Positions 12,200 through 21,340 of a stretch of 31,431 bases of DNA are shown piece by piece. A program made the position numbers and the translations under genes. Location of the stretch: contig CBDUZS010000028.1 of NCBI GenBank assembly GCA_965371785.1, forward strand, positions 1 through 31,431, in the 5' to 3' direction. The DNA comes from CBDUZS01 sp965371785 (lineage in GTDB: Bacteria > Fermentibacterota > Fermentibacteria > Fermentibacterales > JCC-6). The first letter of the stretch is position 1. Each line of letters begins with the position of its first letter. The notes under the pieces are model-generated. The model worked only from the letters and a program-made list of their open reading frames with translations. It did no database searches and had not been told where the DNA came from.

Positions 12200-14229
12200 G
12201 CAACAACCGCCCCCCCAACAGGAAGGAACCTCTTCCCCCGCTCAAGATGGGGTGCTCGATAAGGACCTTCACCCTCTGGCTCCTCCTCGGTCTTATTGCA
12301 TACACACTCGTTACCGTCCTCAGCTCCGGACAGAACAGCGCAGATATTCCCTACTCGAGATTACTGTGGTTCGTCAGCCAGGGAAGTGTTGAATCGGTAG
12401 TGATCGAGACGGGTGGAACCGTTGAAGGAACTTTCTATTCGGTGCAGAACATCGATGGCTCCAACTACACAAGCTTCGTAAGTTTCGTTCCCTTCGAGGA
12501 TACGGATATTGTTGATTCACTTCAGGCACATGGCGTTTCCATTACCGCTCGTGCTCCAAAAGTAGATTTCTTCCAGATTCTGCTCAGTGTCGGCCCGTTC
12601 CTTCTGCTGATCGGATTCTGGATCTACATCATGCGGAACGCGGGTGGCGGCAACAGAGCGTTTTCCTTCGGAAAGAGCAGAGCAAAGCTCTTCTCGAGTG
12701 ACAAACCAAAAACTTCTTTCGCTGACGTAGCGGGGGTTGACGAAGCCAAGGAGGAACTCGAGGAGGTAATCGAATTCCTCAAACAGCCCAAGAAATTCCA
12801 GAGGCTTGGCGGAAAAGTACCCAAGGGTGTTCTCCTTCTCGGACCACCCGGAACGGGAAAAACTCTTCTGGCCAAGGCTGTTGCCGGCGAAGCAGGTGTT
12901 CCGTTCTTCTCCATGAGCGGATCCGATTTCGTTGAGATGTTCGTGGGTGTCGGCGCCAGCAGGGTTCGTGATCTCTTCGTGCAGGGAAAAGCAAAAGCCC
13001 CCTGCATCCTGTTCATCGATGAGATCGATGCAGTGGGCAGACACAGGGGTGCCGGTCTTGGCGGCGGACACGACGAGCGGGAACAGACACTCAACGCTCT
13101 CCTCGTGGAAATGGATGGTTTCGACGCCAATGAGGGTGTAATCGTCATGGCCGCTACGAACAGGCCGGACGTGCTCGATCCTGCTCTACTGAGACCCGGA
13201 AGATTCGACAGAAGGATCATCGTCAACATGCCCGATGTGAAGGGCAGGGAGGCGATACTGAAGGTCCACACCAGAAAGATGCCGCTTGCTCCGGATGTAG
13301 GCCTTCAGAAACTGGCGAGAGGCACTCCCGGTTTCAGCGGAGCGGACCTTGAAGCGCTGGCAAACGAGGCTGCTCTCAGAGCTGCCAGACGTAACGCCAA
13401 GAAAATCTTCAGCGAGGATTTCGAGTACGCCGTTGACAGGATCGTCATGGGTATTGAGCGCCGCAGCATGGTGATAACCCCCGAGGAGAAAAACCTCACC
13501 GCCATACACGAAAGCGGACATGCAATAGTAGGAATCATGATTCCGGACTCTGATCCTGTACACAAGGTTTCCATAGTTCCCAGAGGTCATGCCCTTGGAG
13601 TAACAAGTTTCCTTCCCATAGATGACAGGCATAATTACTCCTTCGAGTACTGCAGGGGTGTTCTCGCAAGGCTGCTTGGTGGAAGAGCTTCCGAAGTGCT
13701 TTTCCTGGATACGCTTAGCACGGGAGCCGGCAACGACCTCGAGAAAGCAACCGCTCTGGCACGCAAAATGGTCTGTGAGTGGGGAATGAGCAAGGATATC
13801 GGCCCCGTTTCACTCGGACACAACAGCGAACCCATTTTCCTCGGACGCGACATGGGCAGGATCAGGGATTTCAGCGAACACACGGCGAGATTGATCGACA
13901 GTGAAATCAAGCAGTTCGTGGAGGATGGCTATGGCAGAGCTCTCGAGATACTCACCGGATACAGAGACGTCGTAGAGAGATTGACGGAGTTGCTGCTGGA
14001 GAAGGAAACCGTCTCCAGCGACGAGATCTCCGAGCTGCTTGGTGAGATGAGACCGGGAGAGGAATTCCCGGGGCTGGCTAGAAAGACCGATACAGTGGAA
14101 GTCGATTCGGAAAACGAAACCTCGTCAGAAGAACCCACCAATACAACGGAAGGTCATGTCGATGATGGATCTCCAGAGAATAGAGCAGGGAGTCAGATTG
14201 ATCCTGGAGGGGATCGGGGAGAATCCTGA
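12196..14229 (+). CDS. ftsH: ATP-dependent zinc metalloprotease FtsH
   Basis: The ATG start overlaps the hpt stop (ATGA). The product is 677 residues. It is a membrane-anchored hexameric AAA protease that extracts and degrades misfolded or regulatory membrane proteins. Two transmembrane helices (about 24-42 and 124-145) flank a small extracytoplasmic domain. The AAA domain has Walker A GPPGTGKT (216-223), Walker B ILFIDEID (271-278) and the second region of homology (MAATNRPDVLDPALLRPGRFDRR). The zinc site is HESGH (438-442) with the distal ligand in LSTGAGNDLEKAT. The last ~40 residues are hydrophilic, acidic and Ser/Thr/Glu-rich, and are encoded partly by DNA that also encodes the FolE N-terminus. 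Confidence 0.97.
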   Translation: MSNNRPPNRKEPLPPLKMGCSIRTFTLWLLLGLIAYTLVTVLSSGQNSADIPYSRLLWFVSQGSVESVVIETGGTVEGTFYSVQNIDGSNYTSFVSFVPFEDTDIVDSLQAHGVSITARAPKVDFFQILLSVGPFLLLIGFWIYIMRNAGGGNRAFSFGKSRAKLFSSDKPKTSFADVAGVDEAKEELEEVIEFLKQPKKFQRLGGKVPKGVLLLGPPGTGKTLLAKAVAGEAGVPFFSMSGSDFVEMFVGVGASRVRDLFVQGKAKAPCILFIDEIDAVGRHRGAGLGGGHDEREQTLNALLVEMDGFDANEGVIVMAATNRPDVLDPALLRPGRFDRRIIVNMPDVKGREAILKVHTRKMPLAPDVGLQKLARGTPGFSGADLEALANEAALRAARRNAKKIFSEDFEYAVDRIVMGIERRSMVITPEEKNLTAIHESGHAIVGIMIPDSDPVHKVSIVPRGHALGVTSFLPIDDRHNYSFEYCRGVLARLLGGRASEVLFLDTLSTGAGNDLEKATALARKMVCEWGMSKDIGPVSLGHNSEPIFLGRDMGRIRDFSEHTARLIDSEIKQFVEDGYGRALEILTGYRDVVERLTELLLEKETVSSDEISELLGEMRPGEEFPGLARKTDTVEVDSENETSSEEPTNTTEGHVDDGSPENRAGSQIDPGGDRGES

Positions 14230-14731
14230 CAGGGAGAGTCTGAAGGAAACTCCATCGAGGGTTGCCAGATCCATGGCTGAACTCTGCAGAGGAATCGACA
14301 ACTCCCGCGTGCCGCTCACCACCATGTCCGTCGAAAACCAGAACGAGATGATCATCGTGAAGGATATCAGCTTCGCTTCGCTCTGCGAGCATCATCTTCT
14401 TCCCTTCATCGGCAGGTGCGATGTCGTTTACATACCCGCCAATGATCGAATCGCCGGTCTCAGCTCCATCGTCTCAACCGTGGAGATCATGGCCGCAAGA
14501 CTTACGCTCCAGGAAAGACTGACTACCAGGATAGCCGATGCGATTATGGATGAATTACAGGCAAAAGGAGTTATGGTCGTCATGGAGGCGGAGCACATGT
14601 GCCTGGCCATGCGCGGAGTGAAGAAGCGTGACTCGAGGATAGTCACATCAGCCATGAGAGGCTATCTCAAGAGGCTGGAAACGCGCAACGAAGCACTTGC
14701 TCTGATCGGCAGGAGCATCGGAGCCCATTAG
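14156..14731 (+). CDS. folE: GTP cyclohydrolase I FolE
   Basis: The product is 191 residues from ATG 14156; ATG 14162 (8 nt after GGAAGG) is an alternative, and both fall inside ftsH in another frame. The enzyme converts GTP to 7,8-dihydroneopterin triphosphate, the first step of folate synthesis. The zinc ligands are Cys77 and His80 in LCEHHLLPF and Cys149 in EHMCLAMRG. The conserved block AGLSSIVSTVEIMAARLTLQ is close to the family standard, as is the C-terminal SAMRGYL. folE is followed after 1 nt by folP, so two folate genes lie side by side. The overlap of up to 74 nt with ftsH is unusually long. Confidence 0.95.
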   Translation: MSMMDLQRIEQGVRLILEGIGENPDRESLKETPSRVARSMAELCRGIDNSRVPLTTMSVENQNEMIIVKDISFASLCEHHLLPFIGRCDVVYIPANDRIAGLSSIVSTVEIMAARLTLQERLTTRIADAIMDELQAKGVMVVMEAEHMCLAMRGVKKRDSRIVTSAMRGYLKRLETRNEALALIGRSIGAH

Positions 14732-14732
14732 A

Positions 14733-15929
14733 ATGTTCAGCTTGAGATCAGCAGGGCTTATCTCGGACAGAGACTGGCAGGAAGAAATAGAGCGAATCGG
14801 AGCCGACCCCGGAACCTGGTCCCGCCTGAAGCTCAAGTGCCGTGTTCTTACGTTCTCCGCAGGTCCGTTTTCCCCTCCGGCTGCGAGTATCATCAAACAA
14901 TGTATGCTCTCAGGGGGAGGCGACGCCATCGTTTCCCGCGGGACCCTATCCTGCGAATGCGATCAAACGGATGTTCTGCTCCTGGGTACCGAGAAGCAGA
15001 TTCTCGCCGCATGTGCTTCCCTTAAGGCACAGCCCTTCGGTCTGGTCGATCTTGCCCGGGAACTCGAAACCGCTCTCGAACCGCCCCCTCTTCCCGATTC
15101 TCTCGAGCTGGGCGGGAAAAGAATCGGATATGGATACTCTCCCCTCGTGATGGGAGTTCTAAACGTAACACCGGATTCCTTTTCGGATGGGGGAGCATTC
15201 AACTCGGTCGGCGCCGCTGTGAACCATGTTCTACAGATGGTCGCTGATGGAGCAGCGATCATTGACTGTGGTGGTGAATCCACCAGACCGGGCTCCCGGT
15301 CCGTAACGGCAGAGGAACAGGTTCAGCGGGTCATTCCGGTCATCAAAGCACTTCGTTCCGAGAGTGACGTTCCCGTTTCAATAGATACGACCATTGCTTC
15401 CGTTGCCGAGGCGGCTCTGGATGCGGGAGCGGACATGATAAACGACACGAGTGCACTACTCGATCCCGACATGCCGGCCCTGGCTGCATCCTCCGGTTCA
15501 CCTGTGGTGATCATGCACATGCAGGGAAGCCCTCAGACCATGCAGGATGCTCCCTCGTACGGGGACGTATTCGACGAGGTTTACGGCTTTCTGCTCGAAA
15601 GGGTGCTGTACGCCGAAACAGCTGGTGTTCAAAGGTCAAAGATCCTCATCGATCCAGGTATCGGGTTTGGCAAGAGACTGAAGGACAATATAGTACTCCT
15701 CAGGAGACTTGATGGTTTCAGGAGAATGGGATGCCGTGTTCTTCTGGGTCATTCCCGCAAGAGCTTTCTCGGAACCATTACCGGAGAAGAAGTTCCGGCT
15801 GGGAGGGACCTCTACACACACGTTGTGTCAGCACTGACCGGAGGTTCTGCGGATATCCTCAGAGTCCATGATGTGTCCGGTGCGGTTCGAAGCCGGAAGG
15901 TTGTCGAAGCACTGAGAATCGGGAGATAG
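14733..15929 (+). CDS. folP: Dihydropteroate synthase FolP with N-terminal extra domain
   Basis: The product is 398 residues, well above the usual ~280. The catalytic TIM barrel spans about 138-398 and joins pterin pyrophosphate with p-aminobenzoate. It has VMGVLNVTPDSFSDGG (139-154), IDCGGESTRPGS, VSIDTTIASVAEAAL, DMINDTSAL, IDPGIGFGK and LLGHSRKSFLG, so all the pterin and sulfonamide-site loops are intact. The first ~130 residues contain FSPPAASIIKQCMLSGGGDA and QILAACASLKAQPFGLVDLA. This extension also occurs in some other bacterial and archaeal FolP proteins, but its job is not known to me. The gene begins 1 nt after folE and ends 1 nt before cdaA. Confidence 0.94.
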   Translation: MFSLRSAGLISDRDWQEEIERIGADPGTWSRLKLKCRVLTFSAGPFSPPAASIIKQCMLSGGGDAIVSRGTLSCECDQTDVLLLGTEKQILAACASLKAQPFGLVDLARELETALEPPPLPDSLELGGKRIGYGYSPLVMGVLNVTPDSFSDGGAFNSVGAAVNHVLQMVADGAAIIDCGGESTRPGSRSVTAEEQVQRVIPVIKALRSESDVPVSIDTTIASVAEAALDAGADMINDTSALLDPDMPALAASSGSPVVIMHMQGSPQTMQDAPSYGDVFDEVYGFLLERVLYAETAGVQRSKILIDPGIGFGKRLKDNIVLLRRLDGFRRMGCRVLLGHSRKSFLGTITGEEVPAGRDLYTHVVSALTGGSADILRVHDVSGAVRSRKVVEALRIGR

Positions 15930-15930
15930 C

Positions 15931-16713
15931 ATGTTCCAGCCCCTTGGCGAATCGATCTTCAGCGGATTCTGGCTGGCACAGCTTGCCGATGTCCTGATAA
16001 TCGCGATCATAATCAGGATCATCATTGGTTCGCTGTGGAAGACTCCTGCAATGACCGTTATCCTGGTCTTTGCGGCCGTTCTCCTGATGGGCGTCATTCT
16101 GAGGGAACTGAGGTTCTTTACGATAGGATTCCTGATCGAGAAACTGTCGGGAGTGATGTTCATAGCGGTTGTCGTAATCTTTGCATCTGAGATCAAGGAC
16201 ATTCTCCGCTCGATGGGCAGATACCTGTCCCGGAAATTCTATGGCAGGGCATCATGGACTGACTACGATACGATCGACTCCCTCGTCGAGACCTGCGGAT
16301 TGCTTCGCGAGAGAAAGCTGGGAGGGTTATTCGTTCTCGAGAGATCGGAATCCCTTGACGGGCTCTACAGCGACGGCGTCGAACTCGAGAAACTCAGGGT
16401 CCAGCCCGACCTCGTTGCATCCATGCTCACTCCACCCGGACCACTGCACGACGGCGCGATAGTCATCCGGGACGACAGGATGGTCCGGGCTTCTGCGATC
16501 CTCCCGCTGACGGGAAGAACAGCGTTCACACCAAGGCTCGGAACCAGACACAGAGCAGCCCTTGGGATCGGTGAACACTCCGATGCTGTTGCAGTCGTTG
16601 TAAGCGAGGAAACGGGAACGATGAAGCTTGCTCACGACGGTCGTATCAGTGAGCCTCTTACCAGGGACAGGCTGCGGGAGAAACTCCTGGAACTCATGGC
16701 GCATGGGGAATAA
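15931..16713 (+). CDS. cdaA: Membrane diadenylate cyclase CdaA
   Basis: The product is 260 residues. It makes the second messenger c-di-AMP from two ATP, an essential signal for potassium, osmolyte and cell-wall balance in many bacteria. Three N-terminal membrane helices (about 18-36, 40-58 and 68-88) precede the DAC domain. The catalytic motifs are DGA (174-176), GTRHRAALGIGE (204-215) and VSEETG (224-229), and LGGLFVLERS corresponds to the GALIVIER strand. It follows folP by 1 nt, and folP-cdaA adjacency is known in several phyla. The usual regulator cdaR (YbbR) does not follow; instead the gene overlaps by 11 nt a prenyl-synthase-like gene. Confidence 0.95.
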   Translation: MFQPLGESIFSGFWLAQLADVLIIAIIIRIIIGSLWKTPAMTVILVFAAVLLMGVILRELRFFTIGFLIEKLSGVMFIAVVVIFASEIKDILRSMGRYLSRKFYGRASWTDYDTIDSLVETCGLLRERKLGGLFVLERSESLDGLYSDGVELEKLRVQPDLVASMLTPPGPLHDGAIVIRDDRMVRASAILPLTGRTAFTPRLGTRHRAALGIGEHSDAVAVVVSEETGTMKLAHDGRISEPLTRDRLREKLLELMAHGE

Positions 16714-17530
16714 CTCCGATCTTCTCTCATTATGGCGCGAAAAGCTGATCACCGAAGCAGCACTTGCCATCACCGATTCCTGCAAGGGACATCCTGACAG
16801 GTTCAGAGATGCCATGCTCTGCATGTCGAACAATACGCGTCCAGTTGAGCTGAGCCTTCTTGCTTGTGGCGCAGCCAGGTGGTGCGGTGGGAGTTACGAT
16901 AAAGGCTTGCCTGCAGCAGTTGCTGCACATCTGCTTAAAGCCGCAATCACTGCTCATGCGACTCTTCCCGGCTTCGAGTCGATATTCATGGCAAACGAAT
17001 CAGCGCTATGGCAAGACTTCGACGAGGCTACGGCCATTCTCGTCGGTGATGCCCTTGTTCCCCTTGCCGTTACACACCTGGTCTCGAATGGCGGAAGACA
17101 TGCTTCGGCCATTATCGAGGACGCCATGGAGGCCATCGGCGGAAGGGGTGTTCTGGCGGGAGTATCTCTCGAACAGCAGAAGAGATCGACTGCGCTGACT
17201 GGAGAAACCGAAACATGGGAGCTCTGGGCAGGAACCCTTTCCAGGTTTGCAGCCGTGTCCGGAGCAAGGCTGATGGGGGCCACTGAACGACAACTGGATC
17301 AGATTTCTCTGATGGGTCTGGAAGTGGGCCGGGCATGGTGCATGATAAGCGGTGCAGCCGGCGCACCGCTCGACAGCAGGCGGGGACAGGAACTCCACCA
17401 GGAGGCATTGTCGATTCTCGAAGAGGCCAGAGCCCTTGCCGGTTCCGGTGATGAGGGTGCTCTCCTCAGACAGATAACAGGCTATTTCAGGAACCGGGCT
17501 ACGGGAGATCCTTCGGACCTCTTCTTCTGA
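16703..17530 (+). CDS. Polyprenyl-synthase-like protein lacking catalytic aspartates
   Basis: ATG 16703 overlaps the cdaA stop; the frame continues upstream without conserved residues. The product is 275 residues and all-helical. It aligns with trans-prenyl diphosphate synthases at several places: TRPVELSLLACGAARWCGG resembles the RP..LLLAAEALGG block, and LPAAVAAHLLKAAITAHATLPG the AAA.ELIHTASLIHDDLP helix. FDEATAILVGDALVPLAVTHL matches EATAILAGDALLTLAF. Both aspartate-rich motifs are absent: the first region reads HATLP (83-89) and the second reads AWCMISGAAGA (211-221) where DDILD is expected. Prenyl transfer activity is therefore unlikely. It may be a regulatory or structural partner of a real synthase, or a lipid-binding relative. 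The family call rests on recognition by eye. Confidence 0.6.
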   Translation: MGNNSDLLSLWREKLITEAALAITDSCKGHPDRFRDAMLCMSNNTRPVELSLLACGAARWCGGSYDKGLPAAVAAHLLKAAITAHATLPGFESIFMANESALWQDFDEATAILVGDALVPLAVTHLVSNGGRHASAIIEDAMEAIGGRGVLAGVSLEQQKRSTALTGETETWELWAGTLSRFAAVSGARLMGATERQLDQISLMGLEVGRAWCMISGAAGAPLDSRRGQELHQEALSILEEARALAGSGDEGALLRQITGYFRNRATGDPSDLFF

Positions 17531-17597
17531 GTCTGACCAGACCCTCTCGTTCGGTAGAACCCCGACAGGATGGAATGGCAGCGTTGCTCTCGGCAGC

Positions 17598-20006
17598 TCA
17601 GAGAAGGTTGTACGGATCCACGTCGATATCGAGTCTGATACCGGAGAATCCGCCGTTTTCGAATCGCAGACGAATCGCTGCAGACAGTGCCGCAAGGGGC
17701 GCTCTAGTCGAGGACTTGCCGATCGTGCTCCATCTCCAGCGGCGGTTGATTCTCGGGAATGCAGCTTCCTGTGGTGGGAAGAGTTCTGTGTGTTGAACGT
17801 CGAGATCCCTGCAGCAGATCAGTGCAGAGTTCATGACATCCTCTTGCTTCAGACCACTCCAGACGAACCTGACGAGATTGCCGGAAGGCGGGTATCTGAA
17901 AGTTCTGCGGACCGGAGCTTCGAGTTCCCAGAACCTCTCGAAATCGTGATTGCACGCGGCAAGGATCACCGGGTCATCCGGGTCGGTTGTCTGAACCACT
18001 ACCTGTCCCGGTATATCGGCTCTTCCAGCCCGCCCTGCAACCTGGAGGATAAGCTGAAATACTCTCTCCGCTGAACGGAAATCCGGGAAGGACAAACCCA
18101 TGTCGGCAGCGATTATTCCAACGAGAGTCACGTTCGGGAAATCGTGTCCTTTTGCTACCATCTGAGTTCCCAGGAGTACGTCACCATCACCTCTGCCAAA
18201 GCTCTCCAGTATCCTCCAGTGAGCACGCCTGCCTCTGGTCGTGTCCGAATCCATCCTGATGACCCTTGTGCTGGGAAGGTACTTCTTCAGCGCTTCTTCA
18301 ACCTTCTGGATACCCGGCCCCATGTGTGCAAAGTCTTCGTTACCACATTCCGGACACGCATTCAATGCCGATCTCCAGAAACTGCAGTAATGACAACGGA
18401 GCGACTCCCCCTTGCGATGGTAGGTCAGCGTCACACCGCATCTCGGGCATTTTTCCCTGTGCCCGCAGTTGCGGCAGATCTGTGTCGGGGCGAATCCCCT
18501 CCTGTTTATCAGAACTATGGACTGTTCTCCTCGTGCAGTTCTCTTGCCGATACCTCCAAGGAGCTCGTCTGAAAGCAGAGGGTGGGACATCGATCCTGAT
18601 GGAACTATCGTGGTCACTGGCATCGGGCGGGATAGAATCCTTTCCGGAAGCTCGAGCAGCCTGTATTTCCCGCTTGTTGCGTTCGCATAGCTTTCCATCG
18701 AAGGACTTGCCGATCCAAGAATTACGGGAATTCCCTCGAACACACCCCTCATTACGGCAAGATCCCTGCCGTTGTATCTGGGCAGTTCGTTCTGCTTGTA
18801 GCTCGGATCATGCTCCTCGTCTACAACGATGATGCCGGTCTTCTCGAGGGGTGCGAAAACTGCGCTCCTCGCGCCGATGACGATAGGCTTCTTTCCGCTT
18901 CTGACCATGTTCCAGCTGTCCAGTCTCTCACCTCTCGAAAGCGCGCTGTGGAGTACGGCTACCTTGCCGGGGAACCTGCGGTGAAACCGCGAGACCAGAA
19001 GCGGTGTGAGGGATATCTCCGGAACGAGGACAAGCGCTCCGGTGCCTCCGTCCAGCGCCTCCGATATCACACGCATATAGATTTCGGTTTTTCCGCTGCC
19101 CGTGGCTCCGTGGATCAGGAAGGTTCCACCGGATCCGAGGTTTCCGATGACCGCATCTACGGCATTCTTCTGCAGATCCGTGAGATCGGGAAGAAGATCA
19201 TTCTCATGACGATCGAGATGCTGCAGGGGGTCCCTGGGAACCTCTCTGTAGAATTCCCTTATCAGACCTTTCATTCTCAGAGATGCCAGCGAAGAAGAGG
19301 TTGAAGAGGTACGGCGGAGAACCTCGCGCCGCGGAACGGGTTCGGAAGAAGTCGCAAGCTCGAAAAGGATCTCAGCCTGCTTCGGAGCCCTGCTGCGGAT
19401 TCTCTCGGCGATTTTAACGGCATCGGCATCTTCTGCCAGGATCTCGACCATTCTTTCCCTGACCGGCTGCGGCTGGTCTACCGGCTCCCACCACGTTCGA
19501 ATCCTGCCCTCTGATTCCAGCTCGGCGAGCCTTGCTTCCAGAGGATAACCTTTCGGAAGAGACGACTTCAGCCTGTCGATAGTAGTGTCTCCAGCCTTCC
19601 CGAGGACAGCTGATATCCTGCTTCTGCCGGCATTGCCCAGCGGTGAACAGAACCTGACGGTCCGGCCTGACATGCCGGGAGGATGTGCGGAAGCGTACAT
19701 CATCCCGGGTGGAGCCTGGTAATACCCCGCTGCCCAGTTCACCAGTTCGATCACTTTAGCCGGGAGGAGTGGAGTGGAGTCCAGCCGTTCGAGGATGGGC
19801 TTCAATTCTTTCGGAAGAGCTGCCTTCCAGACTCCGAGCACGAAACCGACAAGCCTGCTGGCGCCGAATGGAACCGCGACCCTGCAGCCTTGAATCACGC
19901 CTCCATCCAGTTCTCGCGGCATAAGGTAGCAGAAGGTCTTCCAGACCGGTCTCGGTATCGCTACCTCGACCGCTCTTCCATCGTTTACACCGTTTCCGGC
20001 AGCCAT
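17598..20006 (-). CDS. priA: Primosomal helicase PriA
   Basis: ATG 20006, 2 nt after the upstream amidohydrolase stop, gives 802 residues; the frame stays open to 20288, but that part overlaps the amidohydrolase gene and looks random. PriA is the 3'-5' DNA helicase that rebuilds replisomes at broken or stalled forks. The 3'-binding N-terminal domain (AVEVAIPRPVWKTFCYLMPRE) leads into the helicase with Walker A HGATGSGKTEIYMR (about 299-312) and DEEH (396-399). The zinc-binding cysteine array starts CRNCGHREKCPRCG and ends NACPECG (eight cysteines). Other marks are INRRGFAP, GTQMVAKGHDFPNVTLVG, LQVAGRAGRADIPGQV and the C-terminal RLDIDVDPYNLL. It converges on the prenyl-synthase-like gene (67-nt gap). 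Confidence 0.96.
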   Translation of the reverse strand: MAAGNGVNDGRAVEVAIPRPVWKTFCYLMPRELDGGVIQGCRVAVPFGASRLVGFVLGVWKAALPKELKPILERLDSTPLLPAKVIELVNWAAGYYQAPPGMMYASAHPPGMSGRTVRFCSPLGNAGRSRISAVLGKAGDTTIDRLKSSLPKGYPLEARLAELESEGRIRTWWEPVDQPQPVRERMVEILAEDADAVKIAERIRSRAPKQAEILFELATSSEPVPRREVLRRTSSTSSSLASLRMKGLIREFYREVPRDPLQHLDRHENDLLPDLTDLQKNAVDAVIGNLGSGGTFLIHGATGSGKTEIYMRVISEALDGGTGALVLVPEISLTPLLVSRFHRRFPGKVAVLHSALSRGERLDSWNMVRSGKKPIVIGARSAVFAPLEKTGIIVVDEEHDPSYKQNELPRYNGRDLAVMRGVFEGIPVILGSASPSMESYANATSGKYRLLELPERILSRPMPVTTIVPSGSMSHPLLSDELLGGIGKRTARGEQSIVLINRRGFAPTQICRNCGHREKCPRCGVTLTYHRKGESLRCHYCSFWRSALNACPECGNEDFAHMGPGIQKVEEALKKYLPSTRVIRMDSDTTRGRRAHWRILESFGRGDGDVLLGTQMVAKGHDFPNVTLVGIIAADMGLSFPDFRSAERVFQLILQVAGRAGRADIPGQVVVQTTDPDDPVILAACNHDFERFWELEAPVRRTFRYPPSGNLVRFVWSGLKQEDVMNSALICCRDLDVQHTELFPPQEAAFPRINRRWRWSTIGKSSTRAPLAALSAAIRLRFENGGFSGIRLDIDVDPYNLL

Positions 20007-20008
20007 TG

Positions 20009-21292
20009 TCAGAAAGGTTCTCCAGTGAGCTTGCCTGCGCGATTGACAAGGATCGCTCTCGCCTCTCCAGGAGGGAGCGGCAGGGGAGGAAGTGTGGGGA
20101 AGTCGCCGTCCCGGTATACGACTCTGCCATTGACCATTGTCAGGCGAGTCCTGGAAGGCCAGTCCATCTCCAGAAGATATCTGACAGGGTCCTCTGAGAG
20201 ATCGAGTTCTTCCCATTCCAGCTCGTCCGGTTCCAGCAGCACCAGGTCTGCGCTGTATCCGGGGGCAAGGACTCCGCAGTTCTCCCATCCAAGAGCCTCT
20301 GCTGCGCTGGAGGTTGCACGGGCCAGCCAGAAACCGCCTGCAGAGCCTTCCGGTCCTCTCTTCATTGCGGCAAGAGCCATGGCCAGCCTCAGGTCTCCCG
20401 ATAGATCAAGACGGTTATTACATGCGGCGCCGTCGCTTCCCACGAAGATGCGGATACCATTCGAAGCAAGCCTGGATGTATCTGCAATTCCGCTGCCCAG
20501 TCTCAGGTTCGTCCAGGGACAGTGCACAACTGACGTTGATGTGTCTCGCAGCAGTTCCATTTCGTTCTTCTGGAGATGGATGCAGTGCGTCAGAAAAGTG
20601 TTTCTTCCGAGAAAACCTCTTTTGCCGAGGTAATGGATGTTGCCTTTTCCTGATGCGACTTCAGGGTCGTCCAGTTCGTCCGGAGATTCGGCGGCATGTG
20701 TCGTTCTCACCCCTTTTTCCCCGGCAACCCAGGCCCATAGATCATCGGAACAGGAGAGCGCAAATCTCGGTGTGATTGCATGGCTTACAAGATCACCGCA
20801 GAGGTTTCGTGCGAGGGACGTTTCCTCTTTGAGCCAATCCAGGTCGCGGCAGATGTATTCCGGCCCCTTGTCCATGAGCGTGTTGCCTGCGAGTGCTCTG
20901 ATACCGGAACGGCGGAGTATGTCAATTGTAACTGCGGAGTTCTCGACACTCCCCATGTCCATCAAGCCCGTGCATCCGGATCTGACGAGTTCACGAAGCG
21001 AGAGAATAACCGAAGTTGCCAGTGTGTCCGCAGAATGTGAAGCTTCCAGCGGCCAGATTCTGGAGGTCAGCCACCGTAGAAGTGTTCGCCCTTCCGCCAG
21101 ACCTCTGAAAATTGTCTGGCAGAGATGGATATGCATCTGTATCAGCCCGGGAACCGCGATGCATCGGCTGAACGGTCCTTCGTGATGGGAATGTGTAACC
21201 GAGCTGATCCTGCCGCCGTCGAGCTCGAATACGAAGCCATCCTTCTCGAGACGGCCATCGATCACCGCCGCAGACGTGTTGATTTTTTTCAT
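20009..21292 (-). CDS. Amidohydrolase, MTA/SAH- or guanine-deaminase type
   Basis: The product is 427 residues from ATG 21292, with no clear ribosome site. It is a metal-dependent deaminase of the amidohydrolase superfamily, whose members act on S-adenosylhomocysteine, methylthioadenosine, guanine and related substrates. The metal ligands appear in PGLIQMHIHLCQT (HxH near residues 54-56), in TTHAAESPDE (His and Glu) and THCIHL, and in VGSDGAACNNRLDL (Asp). The RGLAEGRTLLRWL segment after the HxH is typical of the MtaD/SsnA/GuaD group, while VHCPWTNLRLGSG corresponds to the S-N-x-x-L-x-S-G block. The substrate cannot be decided from sequence. It lies 2 nt before priA, so both are probably on one transcript. 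Confidence 0.85.
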   Translation of the reverse strand: MKKINTSAAVIDGRLEKDGFVFELDGGRISSVTHSHHEGPFSRCIAVPGLIQMHIHLCQTIFRGLAEGRTLLRWLTSRIWPLEASHSADTLATSVILSLRELVRSGCTGLMDMGSVENSAVTIDILRRSGIRALAGNTLMDKGPEYICRDLDWLKEETSLARNLCGDLVSHAITPRFALSCSDDLWAWVAGEKGVRTTHAAESPDELDDPEVASGKGNIHYLGKRGFLGRNTFLTHCIHLQKNEMELLRDTSTSVVHCPWTNLRLGSGIADTSRLASNGIRIFVGSDGAACNNRLDLSGDLRLAMALAAMKRGPEGSAGGFWLARATSSAAEALGWENCGVLAPGYSADLVLLEPDELEWEELDLSEDPVRYLLEMDWPSRTRLTMVNGRVVYRDGDFPTLPPLPLPPGEARAILVNRAGKLTGEPF

Positions 21293-21340
21293 ACCGATAC
21301 TATACAGGGAATGGAATCACCGTTCTACCGGGTTGAATTG

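Noticed and set aside
20007..20288. N-terminal extension of the priA frame by 94 codons
   Set aside because: It overlaps the amidohydrolase gene, is rich in Arg/Pro/Ser without conserved blocks, and ATG 20006 fits the PriA N-terminus.
19683..21185. Plus-strand frames of 316 and 182 codons opposite priA and the amidohydrolase
   Set aside because: They oppose two well-supported genes, and their products are low-complexity Ser/Arg/Pro-rich sequences.
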